Positions 8,671-16,797 of a stretch of DNA of 64,000 nucleotides are shown piece after piece. A program made the position numbers and the translations under genes. Under the pieces are notes generated by a model, which saw only the letters and a list, made by a program, of their open reading frames with translations, did not search any database and had not been told where the DNA came from. Each line of letters begins with the position of its first letter. The stretch's first letter is position 1. Source of the DNA: Desulfovibrionaceae bacterium UBA3823. GTDB lineage: Bacteria > Desulfobacterota > Desulfovibrionia > Desulfovibrionales > Desulfovibrionaceae. The DNA lies in assembly GCA_002369295.1 (NCBI GenBank), contig DFDR01000034.1:9853-73852 (forward strand), given 5' to 3'.

Positions 8671-9966
8671 ATGGACATGCAAAAACGCCACTTCATTCCG
8701 CAGTATACCGATGAAGAGCTTCTGAAAATCCAGACCGAAGGCCTTCGCTGGACCATGCACCAGGCCGAAAGGTCGCCCCAGTACAAGGCGCTCTTCAAGG
8801 AGCACGGCGTGTGTGCCGACGACATCCGCACGCTGGACGACCTGCAGCGCCTGCCCTGCATCGATGCCGAAGACCTGCGCAGGGGCTATCCCTTCCCGCT
8901 GCTCTGCGTCCCCCAGGAAGAGGTGGTGCGCATCCACGCTTCGAGCGGCACGACCGGCAAGCGCAAGATCCTCTCCTACACCCAGAACGACGTCGACACC
9001 TTCTGCCAGCAGTTTGCCCGCTGCTACGAGCTGGCGGGCCTGACCACGAACGACATCATGCAGATCGCCGTCGGCTACGGCCTGTGGACCGCAGGCGCCG
9101 GCTTCCAGCGCGGCAGCGAAAAGTTCGGCATGCTCACCGTGCCCGTGGGCCCCGGCAACCTGCAGATCCATCTGCAGCTGCTTCAGGATCTCGGCTCGAC
9201 CTGCTTCGGCGCCACCGCCTCCATGGCTCTGCTCATGGGCGAGGAGGTGGAGCGCGCGGGCCTGCGCGACAAGATCAAGCTGCGCAAGGTCATCTGCGGC
9301 TCCGAGACGGCCAGCGAGAAGATGCGCCAGGCCATCATCTCCAAGCTGGGCGTCGAGGACATCTTCGACATCGGCGGCATGACCGAAATGTACGGCCCCG
9401 GCACCGCCATCGACTGCTCCTGCCACACCGGCCTCCACTACTGGGCCGACCTCTTCATCATCGAGGTGCTCGACCCCAAGACCCTCAAGCCCGTTCCCGA
9501 AGGCCAAGTGGGCGAAATGGTGGTCACTTCGCTGAAGAAGGAGGCCGTCCCGCTGGTGCGCTACCGCACCCACGATCTCGCGAGCCTCGTGCCCGGCAAG
9601 TGCCCCTGCGGGCTCAACATGCCGCGCCACAGCGCCATCCTCGGCCGCTCCGACGACATGATCATCTTCAGGGGCGTGAACATCTACCCCGGCCAGCTCA
9701 GCGAAGTCATCAACAAGTTCGAGGAGCTCGGCGGCGAGTACCAGGTGCTGCTGACCCGCGACGAAGAGGCCAAGGATCACATGCTGCTCACCGTGGAGCG
9801 CGGCCAGGGCTTTTCCAGCGACGTCGACGCAGGCCTCGCCAAGCGCGTTGCCGACCAGCTGCACGCCTCGCTCTTTGCCCGCGTGGACGTGGCTGTCGTC
9901 GATCCGGCCACCCTGCCCCGCACCTTCAGCAAGTCCAAGCGCGTGGTCGATCAGCGGCAGGCCTAA
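8671..9966 (+). CDS. paaK: Phenylacetate-CoA ligase family adenylate-forming enzyme
   Basis: A 431-residue AMP-forming acyl-CoA ligase of the PaaK type, which activates an aryl acid to its adenylate and then the CoA thioester. The P-loop SSGTTGKRK is at about residues 91-99, the A5-like motif GGMTEMYGPG about 235-244, RYRTHD about 300 and the GRSDDMIIFRGVNIYPGQ segment about 328, all typical of PaaK. The ATG at 8671 is chosen because the family N-terminus begins here; ATG 8677 is an alternative. It overlaps the next gene by one base (TAATG), so the two are translationally coupled. No phenylacetate catabolic genes are nearby. In anaerobes such ligases often serve aromatic amino acid breakdown with indolepyruvate oxidoreductase; that role here is inference. 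Confidence 0.88.
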   Translation: MDMQKRHFIPQYTDEELLKIQTEGLRWTMHQAERSPQYKALFKEHGVCADDIRTLDDLQRLPCIDAEDLRRGYPFPLLCVPQEEVVRIHASSGTTGKRKILSYTQNDVDTFCQQFARCYELAGLTTNDIMQIAVGYGLWTAGAGFQRGSEKFGMLTVPVGPGNLQIHLQLLQDLGSTCFGATASMALLMGEEVERAGLRDKIKLRKVICGSETASEKMRQAIISKLGVEDIFDIGGMTEMYGPGTAIDCSCHTGLHYWADLFIIEVLDPKTLKPVPEGQVGEMVVTSLKKEAVPLVRYRTHDLASLVPGKCPCGLNMPRHSAILGRSDDMIIFRGVNIYPGQLSEVINKFEELGGEYQVLLTRDEEAKDHMLLTVERGQGFSSDVDAGLAKRVADQLHASLFARVDVAVVDPATLPRTFSKSKRVVDQRQA

Positions 9967-11108
9967 TGACGGCGCAGGACAAGTTTCGCAAGGCGCCCCC
10001 CGCTCCGGCCCGCAGGCCAGGGCAGGCGGGCGCCTTTCCAGGCCAGCCGGCAAAAGCGTCACGTCCCCAGCGCACAGACGCAGGCAAGCCACGCCAGTCC
10101 TCAGGCCACGGCCGGCGCAACCGGGGCTTCGTGCCGGATGCCGAGGCGCTCGGCAGCTGGGAGCGCGATCCGGCCAAGCTTCCCCAGGAGGACTTCAGCG
10201 TCCACCTGGCGCCGCGGGGCTTTCTCGGCACTCTGCTCGAGGAGCTCGGCGAACGGACCGTCACCGTCTTCGGCCGGCTTGTGCTCGCCGAAGGCACGGA
10301 ACCCGCGGCCTGGGCGCAGACCTCCTGGCTCAACCCCCGCTGGATGCCCGTCAAGTCCATCAAGGATGCGGCCTCCCAGCTTGCCGCCATCCAGCGCAAC
10401 TGGCGGGCCCACAGGCCGGAGCTTGTCCAGGGCTGCAACCGGCGCATGGCCCTGGTCGAGGAGGCGCTGCCGCACATTTCCCAGCGGCCCCTCGCCTTTG
10501 GAGATCCGGCGCCGACGGCCCCGCTTGGCGCCTTTACGCTCTGGACGCCCGGCCTGATGCTGGCGGCAAGCCGCACCACCTCGCCCTTCCCCGACGGCGA
10601 GGTGCATTTTGAAGAAAACAAAAGCGATCCGCCGGGCCGGGCCTACCTCAAGCTCTGGGAGAGCTTCACCCTGCTTGGGCTGCGGCCGGGGCCTGGCGAC
10701 CTGTGCATCGACCTGGGCGCGGCCCCCGGCAGCTGGACCTGGGTGCTGGCAGGCCTCGGCGCCCGCGTCTTCAGCATCGACAAGGCTCCGCTCGACGAGG
10801 CCATTGCCCGGCGCTCCAACGTCAACCACTGCCTTGGCAGCGGCTTCGGTCTCGACCCCGCCGCCGTGGGTCAGGTGGACTGGCTCTTCTCGGACATGAT
10901 CTGCTACCCTGCCCGACTCCTCGCCCTCGTGCGCCAGTGGCTGGCCCAGGGGAGCATGCGCCATGCCCTGTGCACGCTCAAGTTCCAGTCCGACACCGAC
11001 CACGAGACGGCCAGAGCCTTCGCGGCCATACCCGGCTCGCGCCTGCGCCACCTCTCCTGCAATAGGCACGAGCTGACCTGGTTCTGGGAAGCCAATCCGG
11101 AAAGTTAA
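9966..11108 (+). CDS. RlmM/FtsJ-like SAM-dependent RNA methyltransferase
   Basis: A 380-residue protein. Residues 1-55 are a basic Pro/Ala/Gln/Arg-rich, probably disordered extension. A THUMP-like/RlmM N-terminal region follows, then a Rossmann methyltransferase domain with motif I DLGAAPGSW (about residue 249), the Asp of SDMIC (about 313) and the Lys of TLKFQSD (about 337). These fit the K-D-K-E type 2'-O-ribose methyltransferases. E. coli RlmM makes Cm2498 in 23S rRNA. The start ATG overlaps the paaK stop (TAATG), so the genes are co-translated, although no functional link is evident. The RNA target is not certain; a 23S rRNA target is inference from the family. Confidence 0.85.
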   Translation: MTAQDKFRKAPPAPARRPGQAGAFPGQPAKASRPQRTDAGKPRQSSGHGRRNRGFVPDAEALGSWERDPAKLPQEDFSVHLAPRGFLGTLLEELGERTVTVFGRLVLAEGTEPAAWAQTSWLNPRWMPVKSIKDAASQLAAIQRNWRAHRPELVQGCNRRMALVEEALPHISQRPLAFGDPAPTAPLGAFTLWTPGLMLAASRTTSPFPDGEVHFEENKSDPPGRAYLKLWESFTLLGLRPGPGDLCIDLGAAPGSWTWVLAGLGARVFSIDKAPLDEAIARRSNVNHCLGSGFGLDPAAVGQVDWLFSDMICYPARLLALVRQWLAQGSMRHALCTLKFQSDTDHETARAFAAIPGSRLRHLSCNRHELTWFWEANPES

Positions 11109-11127
11109 AAATTTCTCAAAAAAGTGC

Positions 11128-11156
11128 TTGACCCTCGCGCCGAATCAAGGCATAGT
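11128..11156 (+). promoter_or_regulatory. Promoter of initiator tRNA
   Basis: TTGACC (11128-11133), 17-base spacer, CATAGT (11151-11156), 11 bases upstream of the tRNA 5' end. Confidence 0.75.
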
Positions 11157-11167
11157 CGCTTTGTTGA

Positions 11168-11244
<77 letters not shown>

Positions 11245-11254
11245 AGAAAGCAAT

Positions 11255-11292
11255 GCCCTTGCGAAGGAGACTTCGCGAGGGCTTTTCCTTTT
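11255..11292 (+). terminator. Rho-independent terminator of initiator tRNA
   Basis: Stem 11255-11266 with 11271-11282 (12 bp with one G-T pair), loop GAGA, then TTTTCCTTTTTC. Confidence 0.85.
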
Positions 11293-11470
11293 TCAGCAGC
11301 TACTGCTGGCTTGTCCGATGCGCCGGCTGCAGTCTGGCGCCACAATGAGGCGGAACTTGTGTCAGACGCTTTGTCGCCTCTTAGCCGCCTGCCTGACGAG
11401 GCTTGGCTTCGTTCGAAAAGCACCGCCCTGAAGCTGCGACCTGACATGCCCGCAGCCTGGGGCAAGCCGA

Positions 11471-11504
11471 GGCGGCGCCTGCCTTGGCGTTGGCAGGCGC
11501 CGCC
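11471..11504 (-). terminator. GC-rich hairpin downstream of yedE-like gene
   Basis: A perfect 13-bp stem (11471-11483 with 11492-11504) with an 8-base loop, 60 bases past the stop of the minus-strand operon. It lacks a T run. It is probably the transcript end of the NifB-type operon. The rest of the 280-base gap (11283-11563) shows nothing else. Confidence 0.5.
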
Positions 11505-11563
11505 GGATGTCCACGCCCTCTTCCCGGCGACAGGAAAAGGGACTGGAGGAGGAACAAAGGGGG

Positions 11564-12658
11564 CTACGCCTTTCTGGCGTGGGCGAAGCCGATGACGAGG
11601 CAGACGGCAAGGCCAATGAGCGTGGCGTGGATGCCGTAGGGGCCGATGCCCGCGCCTGAGCTCGCCGTGCCGAAGTTGTGGGCCATGGCCGCGCCTGCCA
11701 GCATGCCGATGGCAAAGACGGCCGCATCACTGTCGCCTTCGCCAGCCATGAAGAGCTGACGGCCAGGACATCCGCCGGCAAGGGCGAAGGCGAGACCTGC
11801 GGTGAGCATGCCCATGAAGTTCCACAGCCCGTCGCTGTGGGCTATGGGCTGGCCTTCAAAGCCGGGGGTAAAGCCGCCGGTGAGCAGGTTGAGGGCAAAG
11901 GCGGCCCCGAACATGGCGAGCACTCCCAGCAGCAGGTGGCAGTAGCGGAAGAGGATGAGGTCGCGGAAGGCGCCCATGGTGCAGAAGCGGCTGCGCTGCG
12001 CGAGAATGCCGACAAGGAGGCCAACGCCGAGCGAGAGCAGCATGGGCGCGTGCATGGAGCCGGGGCCTTTCACTGAGTAGAAAAGCGGACCGCTCTGGGG
12101 CTTGTCGGGGATCTGCGGGAAGGCCAGGAAAAGGCCCAGCAGAAGCACGACAAGCAGCGGGAAGACCCAGCCGGCGAAGGTGCTCTGGCTGCGGCTCGCA
12201 CCAAGAGAGTAGCCCTTTCTGAAGAAGAGCGTGCCTATGCCGATGCCGGCGACGAGGCCAGCTAGGCCGAGCAGGGCGTTGCCGTCGCCGCCGGCAAGAC
12301 GCAGGATGGTGCGCCAGGGGCAGCCGAGGAAGACCAGGGCTCCCATGGCTGCTATCATGCCGAGCAGAAAGCGGACGAGGGGCGAGGAACCGCCCCGGGA
12401 ACGGAACTCGCCGGTCGCCAGGGAGGCGAAGAGCGATCCCAGAACAAAGCCGATGATTTCCGGACGGATGTACTGCACGACGGCTGCCCTGTGCAGGCCG
12501 AGGCCGCCGGCGATATCGCGCTCAAAACAGGCAACGCAGATGCCCATGTTGCCGGGATTGCCCATCTTCTGCAGAAAGACGGCGAGGCCGCCGATGACGA
12601 GGCCTGCGACGATGATGCCCCAGTCGGTGGCGAAGATGTTGCGTGATGGCTGTGCCAT
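11564..12658 (-). CDS. yedE: YedE/YeeE-type sulfur or selenium transporter
   Basis: A 364-residue polytopic membrane protein of the YeeE/YedE family. It has about ten membrane segments and the conserved cysteine loops of this family: GICVACFERD about residue 39, FLGCPWR about 112, QRSRFCTMGAFRD about 226 and AGGCPGRQLFM about 303. YeeE itself carries thiosulfate through a line of cysteines; the YedE branch is annotated as a putative selenium transporter. Start: the ATG at 12658 follows GGAG at a good distance; the open frame goes further up but into the neighbour. It lies 25 bases after the NifB-type gene and is the last gene of the operon. No yedF or selD lies beside it, so sulfur cargo for the radical SAM partner is as likely as selenium (inference). 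Confidence 0.85.
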   Translation of the reverse strand: MAQPSRNIFATDWGIIVAGLVIGGLAVFLQKMGNPGNMGICVACFERDIAGGLGLHRAAVVQYIRPEIIGFVLGSLFASLATGEFRSRGGSSPLVRFLLGMIAAMGALVFLGCPWRTILRLAGGDGNALLGLAGLVAGIGIGTLFFRKGYSLGASRSQSTFAGWVFPLLVVLLLGLFLAFPQIPDKPQSGPLFYSVKGPGSMHAPMLLSLGVGLLVGILAQRSRFCTMGAFRDLILFRYCHLLLGVLAMFGAAFALNLLTGGFTPGFEGQPIAHSDGLWNFMGMLTAGLAFALAGGCPGRQLFMAGEGDSDAAVFAIGMLAGAAMAHNFGTASSGAGIGPYGIHATLIGLAVCLVIGFAHARKA

Positions 12659-12683
12659 AGAACGTGGCTCCTTGTTCTTTTCG

Positions 12684-13634
12684 TCAGTGGGATGTCTGCT
12701 GGGGACGGCATCTCCCGCGCCCCAGGGAGGACACGGCGAAGGGCGAAGGCGGCAGGTCGCCGAGCATGCCGGACGCACCCAAAAGGCCGCAGGCGTCTGC
12801 CCGGCAGCGCGTGCAGTGGCGCATCTGGGGAAGATAGGCTTCGGCCTGCACGCGAAGTCGGCGCAGGGACTCGGGTGCCGGCTCCCCGCAGAAGGCGAGG
12901 GGCGTGCCGGGCACCGGGATGAGCGGGATACAGTTCATGAGCCTCGCGCCCCAGGCTTTGGCCTGGCGTGCGATGGCTTCAACCTCGCCGTCGTTGACGC
13001 CGGGGACGACGACCGTGTTCACCTTGACGGCAATGCCGAGGGCGCTGGCGCGACGTATGCCTTCGCGCTGGCGCGCCAGCAGGAGGGCTGCGGCCTCCTC
13101 GCCCTGCAGCGTCCGGCCGGCGTCTTCGGCACGCAGGCAGATGCGGGCGCCGGTGCGGGGCGCAGCCGCGTTGACCGTGACAGTGAGGTGGCCGATGCCA
13201 AGGGCGGCGAGTTCGTCCACCCAGTCAGGCAAAGCAAGGCCGTTGGTGGAGAGGCAGAGCATGATGCCAGGCAGGCGACGCTTCGCCAGCTCGAGGGCCG
13301 CCAGAGTCTGCTCCGGATTGGCCAGGGGATCGCCGGGGCCGGCGATGCCGGCTACGCTCAGCCGTCCCTGCAGGAGGCGGTTCTGGCGCACGGCCAGCTC
13401 CACGGCCTCCTCAGGCGCAAGAATGCCTGCCGTCACGCCGGGACGCGACTCGTTGAGGCAGCTGTAGCGCCTGTCGCAGAAGCCGCAGGCGATGTTGCAG
13501 CGCGGGGCCACGGGCAGGTGGACGCGCCCCCAGCGGGCGTGGGCGCCGGCACTGAAGCAGGGGTGCCTGGCGCTGTCCGGCGACGGGGGCACGGGCCCGG
13601 CCTGCCGGAGCAGTGGATGCAGGGACGCGCTCAT
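12684..13634 (-). CDS. NifB-type radical SAM protein (no NifX domain)
   Basis: A 316-residue radical SAM protein that tracks NifB through its core: HLPVAP, then CNIACGFC with C46/C50/C53, NESRPG about 61, GIAGPGDPLANP about 115, LCLSTNGLALP about 145, and the C-terminal HCTRCRADACGLLG with the Cys residues used for extra clusters. NifB fuses two [4Fe-4S] units around a carbide to make NifB-co, precursor of nitrogenase cofactors. The C-terminal NifX-like domain is absent, as in short NifB proteins. ATG at 13634 overlaps the previous stop (ATGA); the frame is open upstream but unsupported. No nif structural genes occur in the window, so whether it serves nitrogenase elsewhere or another Fe-S/metal cofactor is open. 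Confidence 0.85.
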   Translation of the reverse strand: MSASLHPLLRQAGPVPPSPDSARHPCFSAGAHARWGRVHLPVAPRCNIACGFCDRRYSCLNESRPGVTAGILAPEEAVELAVRQNRLLQGRLSVAGIAGPGDPLANPEQTLAALELAKRRLPGIMLCLSTNGLALPDWVDELAALGIGHLTVTVNAAAPRTGARICLRAEDAGRTLQGEEAAALLLARQREGIRRASALGIAVKVNTVVVPGVNDGEVEAIARQAKAWGARLMNCIPLIPVPGTPLAFCGEPAPESLRRLRVQAEAYLPQMRHCTRCRADACGLLGASGMLGDLPPSPFAVSSLGRGRCRPQQTSH

Positions 13635-14401
13635 GACTGCCGCTTCTTCAGCCCGAAGTGGATGCAGCCCTGGGGACAGACGTGGAGGCAGTCGCCGCAG
13701 GAGGTGCAGTTTTCCTCGTCGGGACGCGTACGCATGTAGCACTGGCGCTGGCACTTGCCGCAGCCGCTGCACTCGTCCGTCTTGCGCATCTTGAAGGGCG
13801 CAAAGCGCCGCACGATGTCGAGCAGCGCGCCTGCGGGACAGGCGAAGCGGCACCAGGCAGCCGAGACGACAAGGGCAAGGGCAAAGGCGCCGAGCACGAG
13901 GGCCGCTCGGGCGAGCCACAGGGGAAAGGCGTGCTCGAAGGTCAGGAAGACCGAGGGAATGAACTCGCCGAAGCGGATGGGCACGTTGACGCGGGGCTGA
14001 TCCATGAGGAAGTAGACCCAGAGCGCGCAGAACAAGAGGAAGTACTTCACCCAGTTCAGCTGGCGCTCGCCGTCTTTATGCAGGGATGCCTGCAGGGGAT
14101 TGAGCGCGAAGACCCGGTTGACGAAGCCTCCCGGGCAGAACCAGCCGCAGAAGGCCCTGCCGAAGAAGAGGCCGAGGGCTATCCAGAAGGCCCAGAATCC
14201 CCAGAAGAAGTGCGCTATGCGGCCTGGACAGGTGAGCACGGGGCAGTTCTGGCAGCTGACGAAGGGAACGACGAAGGGGCAGCGGAAGGCACCGTAGAGG
14301 GCCCATTCGCCCAGATAGAGGCAGGAGGCGAAGTGGACGATGCGGTTACAGGCCTTGAGTGCCCCGAATCCCGTCTTTGCGGGCTTTGCTTCGCTAGGCA
14401 T
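13631..14401 (-). CDS. NapH/CcoG-like membrane protein with two [4Fe-4S] clusters
   Basis: A 256-residue inner-membrane protein with about four or five membrane helices. Paired cysteine motifs sit at membrane edges, CGWFCPGG (C85, C89) and later CRFACPAGALL, and a C-terminal ferredoxin domain has CSGCGKCQRQC and CTSCGDCLHVC for two [4Fe-4S] clusters. Extra cysteines occur near the N-terminus (CQNCPVLTC about 50-58). This is the architecture of NapH, NosR tail and CcoG proteins, which pass electrons from quinol or reduced carriers across the membrane. It overlaps the binding protein gene by 8 bases and the radical SAM gene by 4, so all are translationally coupled. It probably supplies electrons to its operon partners (inference). 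Confidence 0.82.
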   Translation of the reverse strand: MPSEAKPAKTGFGALKACNRIVHFASCLYLGEWALYGAFRCPFVVPFVSCQNCPVLTCPGRIAHFFWGFWAFWIALGLFFGRAFCGWFCPGGFVNRVFALNPLQASLHKDGERQLNWVKYFLLFCALWVYFLMDQPRVNVPIRFGEFIPSVFLTFEHAFPLWLARAALVLGAFALALVVSAAWCRFACPAGALLDIVRRFAPFKMRKTDECSGCGKCQRQCYMRTRPDEENCTSCGDCLHVCPQGCIHFGLKKRQS

Positions 14402-15242
14402 CGTAGACCTCCAGCTGCTTCACGAGGGCCTGGCCCTCTTCGGTGTAGGCAGAGATGAAGCCGGCCTTCTCGAAGAAGGCCTGGCCTTCGGGCGAGGTGA
14501 TCCAGTCCTGGTAGGTCTGGGCCGCCTCGGGATCGTGGGCACCCGCCATGACGCCCACGGTGAAGGTGAGCGGTCCCGGGGGCTGCAGGCCGGCAGGCAG
14601 CGGAATATAGTCGAGGTAGGGGGCGAAGCGCTCGATGCGGCAGATGCGCCGCTCGACGATCATGGCGTCGGCGCGGCCGTCGCAGACCTCCTTCACCGTG
14701 CTCTGGATGCAGCTGGCCCGCTTGTCCAGCACGTTGGGCATGAGCTTCTCGGTCATGCCCGACAGCTTGAGGATGGCCATGACGGCTGCGCTGCCTGGCG
14801 GCGAGGCCAGTGGCGCCATGGCGAGCCTGAAGCCCTTGGGTGCCAAGTCCTCGAGCCCCTTGATCCCTTTGGGATTGCCCTTGGGAACGGCGATGCCGTA
14901 GTTCGTGAAGCACAGGGGGCGGAACTGGAGCATCTTGCCCGCCTTGCGCAGATTCTTGGCCAGCTGCAGAACCCGGCCGCAGAAGACTTCCGTGCTGCCG
15001 CTGCCGGTGAGCAGGGACTTGCCCAGCGCCCCGGCAAAGGCGCCGGTGTACACGACCTTGATGCCGGTCTTTTCCGTAAAGCGGACATGGGCCGGCACCA
15101 TGGCCTCGGCCAAGCCTCCGCAGGACCACACCTGAACGAACCTGGCCTCATTGGGCTGCGCGGCCTGCGCCGTGCCGGCAGACGCAGCGCCGGCAAGCCC
15201 AGCGACGGCCGCTCCGAGAAACGCTCTTCGACTCTTTTCCAT
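14394..15242 (-). CDS. Tat-exported ModA-like solute-binding protein, cysteine-rich
   Basis: A 282-residue periplasmic binding protein of the ModA/extracellular-solute type. It has a Tat signal (SRRAFLGAA, residues 4-12, cleavage about residue 28) and ModA-like segments: TGSGSTEVF about 79, GIAVPKGNP about 116 and MAPLASPPGSAAV about 142. Unusual for this fold, six cysteines lie in the mature part (in WSCGG, VFCGR, PLCFT, ASCIQ, EVCDG, RICRI), and export by Tat would fit a protein folded around a metal or cluster before export. No ABC permease or ATPase genes lie nearby, so it may act as a periplasmic carrier or sensor rather than an ABC importer subunit. It is the first gene of the four-gene minus-strand operon. 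The ligand is unknown; molybdate, tungstate or another oxyanion is plausible only. Confidence 0.75.
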   Translation of the reverse strand: MEKSRRAFLGAAVAGLAGAASAGTAQAAQPNEARFVQVWSCGGLAEAMVPAHVRFTEKTGIKVVYTGAFAGALGKSLLTGSGSTEVFCGRVLQLAKNLRKAGKMLQFRPLCFTNYGIAVPKGNPKGIKGLEDLAPKGFRLAMAPLASPPGSAAVMAILKLSGMTEKLMPNVLDKRASCIQSTVKEVCDGRADAMIVERRICRIERFAPYLDYIPLPAGLQPPGPLTFTVGVMAGAHDPEAAQTYQDWITSPEGQAFFEKAGFISAYTEEGQALVKQLEVYDA

Positions 15243-15684
15243 ACTTGCCTCCTTCCAGACACAAACACCCTTGCGGCGGGGGAATCCGCCACGTTCAGCG
15301 CGGGCTCAAGGCCGCGGATGGAGGCAGTCAGCTCTCGTCTGCCGGCGTCAAGGCGAGACGGCTCGAGGAAGCGCCGGCACAGAAGATGGAACAGCCTGCT
15401 CCATCCTCCCAACGCGTCAGGTATAGCCGCCGGCGAATATGCCGGTGCTGGCCGCGGCCTTCTGCCGCCTCTGTGCGTTGACGTTTGCCATGCCGTGTTT
15501 CCTCAAACAAAGCGTGTCATAACTCCATACGTTGCCAGCGTCGCCTTTTCAAGAGACTCTTTTCTCCTCTTCCCCGCTTCGTCCGGAGCGCGTGGCGTCC
15601 CCCTGTTGCGCAGCCTCGCCAGATGGAGCAAAATCAAGGCCTCTCCGCCTTCCGTCCCTCCCCGGCAAGAGGAGAACGACTGCC
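15243..15684. other. Divergent control region between SBP operon and RND operon
   Basis: About 440 bases without a long gene. On the minus strand it holds a small open frame with a good ribosome site (15417-15491) and an imperfect hairpin (GATGGA/TCCATC arms, about 15386-15406) that could fold in the leader of the binding-protein operon. No known riboswitch could be recognised by eye. Confidence 0.4.
15417..15491 (-). CDS. Possible 24-residue leader peptide or small protein
   Basis: A short open frame on the minus strand starts ATG at 15491, preceded by GAGGAAACACGGC, which gives a well-spaced GAGGA ribosome site. The 24 residues begin MANVNAQRRQKAA and end GIFAGGYT. It lies about 175 bases upstream of the ModA-like gene in the same direction. 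It could be a leader peptide, a small protein, or chance. No homologue is recognised. Confidence 0.3.
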   Translation of the reverse strand: MANVNAQRRQKAAASTGIFAGGYT

Positions 15685-16797
15685 ATGCTTAGAACCTTCA
15701 CCCTGCTGCTCTGCTCCGCCTTCCTCAGCGCTCTGCTGGCAGGCTGCGAAAAGGACCAGCGCGCCAGCGCTCCGCCGCGCCTGGTGCGCATGGCAGAGGC
15801 TGTGCCTGCGCCAGACACGGCCATCGACTGCTTCACTGGCAAGGTGGAGGCTGCGGTCAGCGTGGCGGCCTCCTTCCGGATCGCGGGCAAGATAGCCGAA
15901 CGCTTTGTCTCCGCCGGCGATGCGGTGCGCCAGGGACAGGTGCTGGCCAGGCTCGACGATGCGCTCCAGCAGGAGCAGGTCGCCAGCGCCCAGGCCCAAG
16001 TGGATGCGACCCGCGCCCTGCTTGCCCAGACCAGCGCCAAGGCGGCCAGAGCCTCTCGGCTTGCCGCAAGCCGGGCCGTCTCGCGCAACGAGCTCGACAA
16101 CGCCCTGAGCCAGGAGCGGCAGGCCAGAGAGCAGCTGGCGGCAAGCGAAGCCCAGCTTGCTTCGGCAAGGGAAGTCCTGAGCTACGCCCTGCTTTTGGCC
16201 GGCACGGACGGCCTTGTGGCAGAGCGCCTTGCCGAGGCCGGCGAGAACGTCCAAGCAGGACAGCCCGTCTTCCTGCTGGCTCTGGGCGCAGAGCTCGACG
16301 CCGTCTTCGAGCTGCCCTCCGCCACCCTCATGGAAGGGCTCGCCACGGGTCAGGAAATCGAGGTCCGCATGGCGGACCGGAAGGACGTCTGCGCCAAGGC
16401 AAGGATCCATGAAATAGCCCCCGAGGCGGGCGTCCTGCGCAGCCACCGGGTCAAGGCGAGGCTCATCGATCCGCCTCGGGCAATGCTGCTCGGAAGCACC
16501 ATTGCCGGCAGCTTCCCGCGCCGGAACCAGACAAGCTTTGCCATCCCCGCGCAGGCCCTGGCAAGCCGGGGCGGCAGGGCCGCCGTATGGATAGTGGGCG
16601 GCGACAAGACGGTTTCTCTGCGCGAAATCAAGGTGCTGCGCTACGAGGAGGACAGGGTTGTCGTTGCCTCGGGTCTGGAAAAGGGCGACGTCTTCGTGAC
16701 GGAAGGCGGGCAGGCGCTGCTGGAAGGGCAGCGCGTCGAGGCAGTTCCGCCCCTGCAGCGCACTGGCAAAAGCGAGGACGGCCATGGGAAGGATTAA
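15685..16797 (+). CDS. RND efflux membrane-fusion lipoprotein
   Basis: A 370-residue periplasmic adaptor (HlyD/AcrA family) that joins an inner-membrane RND pump to an outer-membrane channel. It starts with a lipoprotein signal whose lipobox LLAGC places the lipidated Cys at residue 21. The biotinyl/lipoyl half-motifs (FRIAGKIAERFVSAGD, GLVAERLAEAGENVQAG) flank a coiled coil of about 70 residues rich in Ala, Gln and Arg, followed by beta-barrel and membrane-proximal domains. The ATG at 15685 has AAGAGGAG upstream; the frame is open earlier, but the signal peptide starts here. Its end overlaps the pump gene by 14 bases. No outer-membrane TolC gene is nearby. Confidence 0.9.
   Translation: MLRTFTLLLCSAFLSALLAGCEKDQRASAPPRLVRMAEAVPAPDTAIDCFTGKVEAAVSVAASFRIAGKIAERFVSAGDAVRQGQVLARLDDALQQEQVASAQAQVDATRALLAQTSAKAARASRLAASRAVSRNELDNALSQERQAREQLAASEAQLASAREVLSYALLLAGTDGLVAERLAEAGENVQAGQPVFLLALGAELDAVFELPSATLMEGLATGQEIEVRMADRKDVCAKARIHEIAPEAGVLRSHRVKARLIDPPRAMLLGSTIAGSFPRRNQTSFAIPAQALASRGGRAAVWIVGGDKTVSLREIKVLRYEEDRVVVASGLEKGDVFVTEGGQALLEGQRVEAVPPLQRTGKSEDGHGKD

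Noticed and set aside
15243-15520. Molybdenum cofactor or other riboswitch in the leader of the ModA-like operon
   Set aside because: The hairpins seen are short and do not match any riboswitch core that could be recognised by eye; only a leader with possible small ORF is reported.
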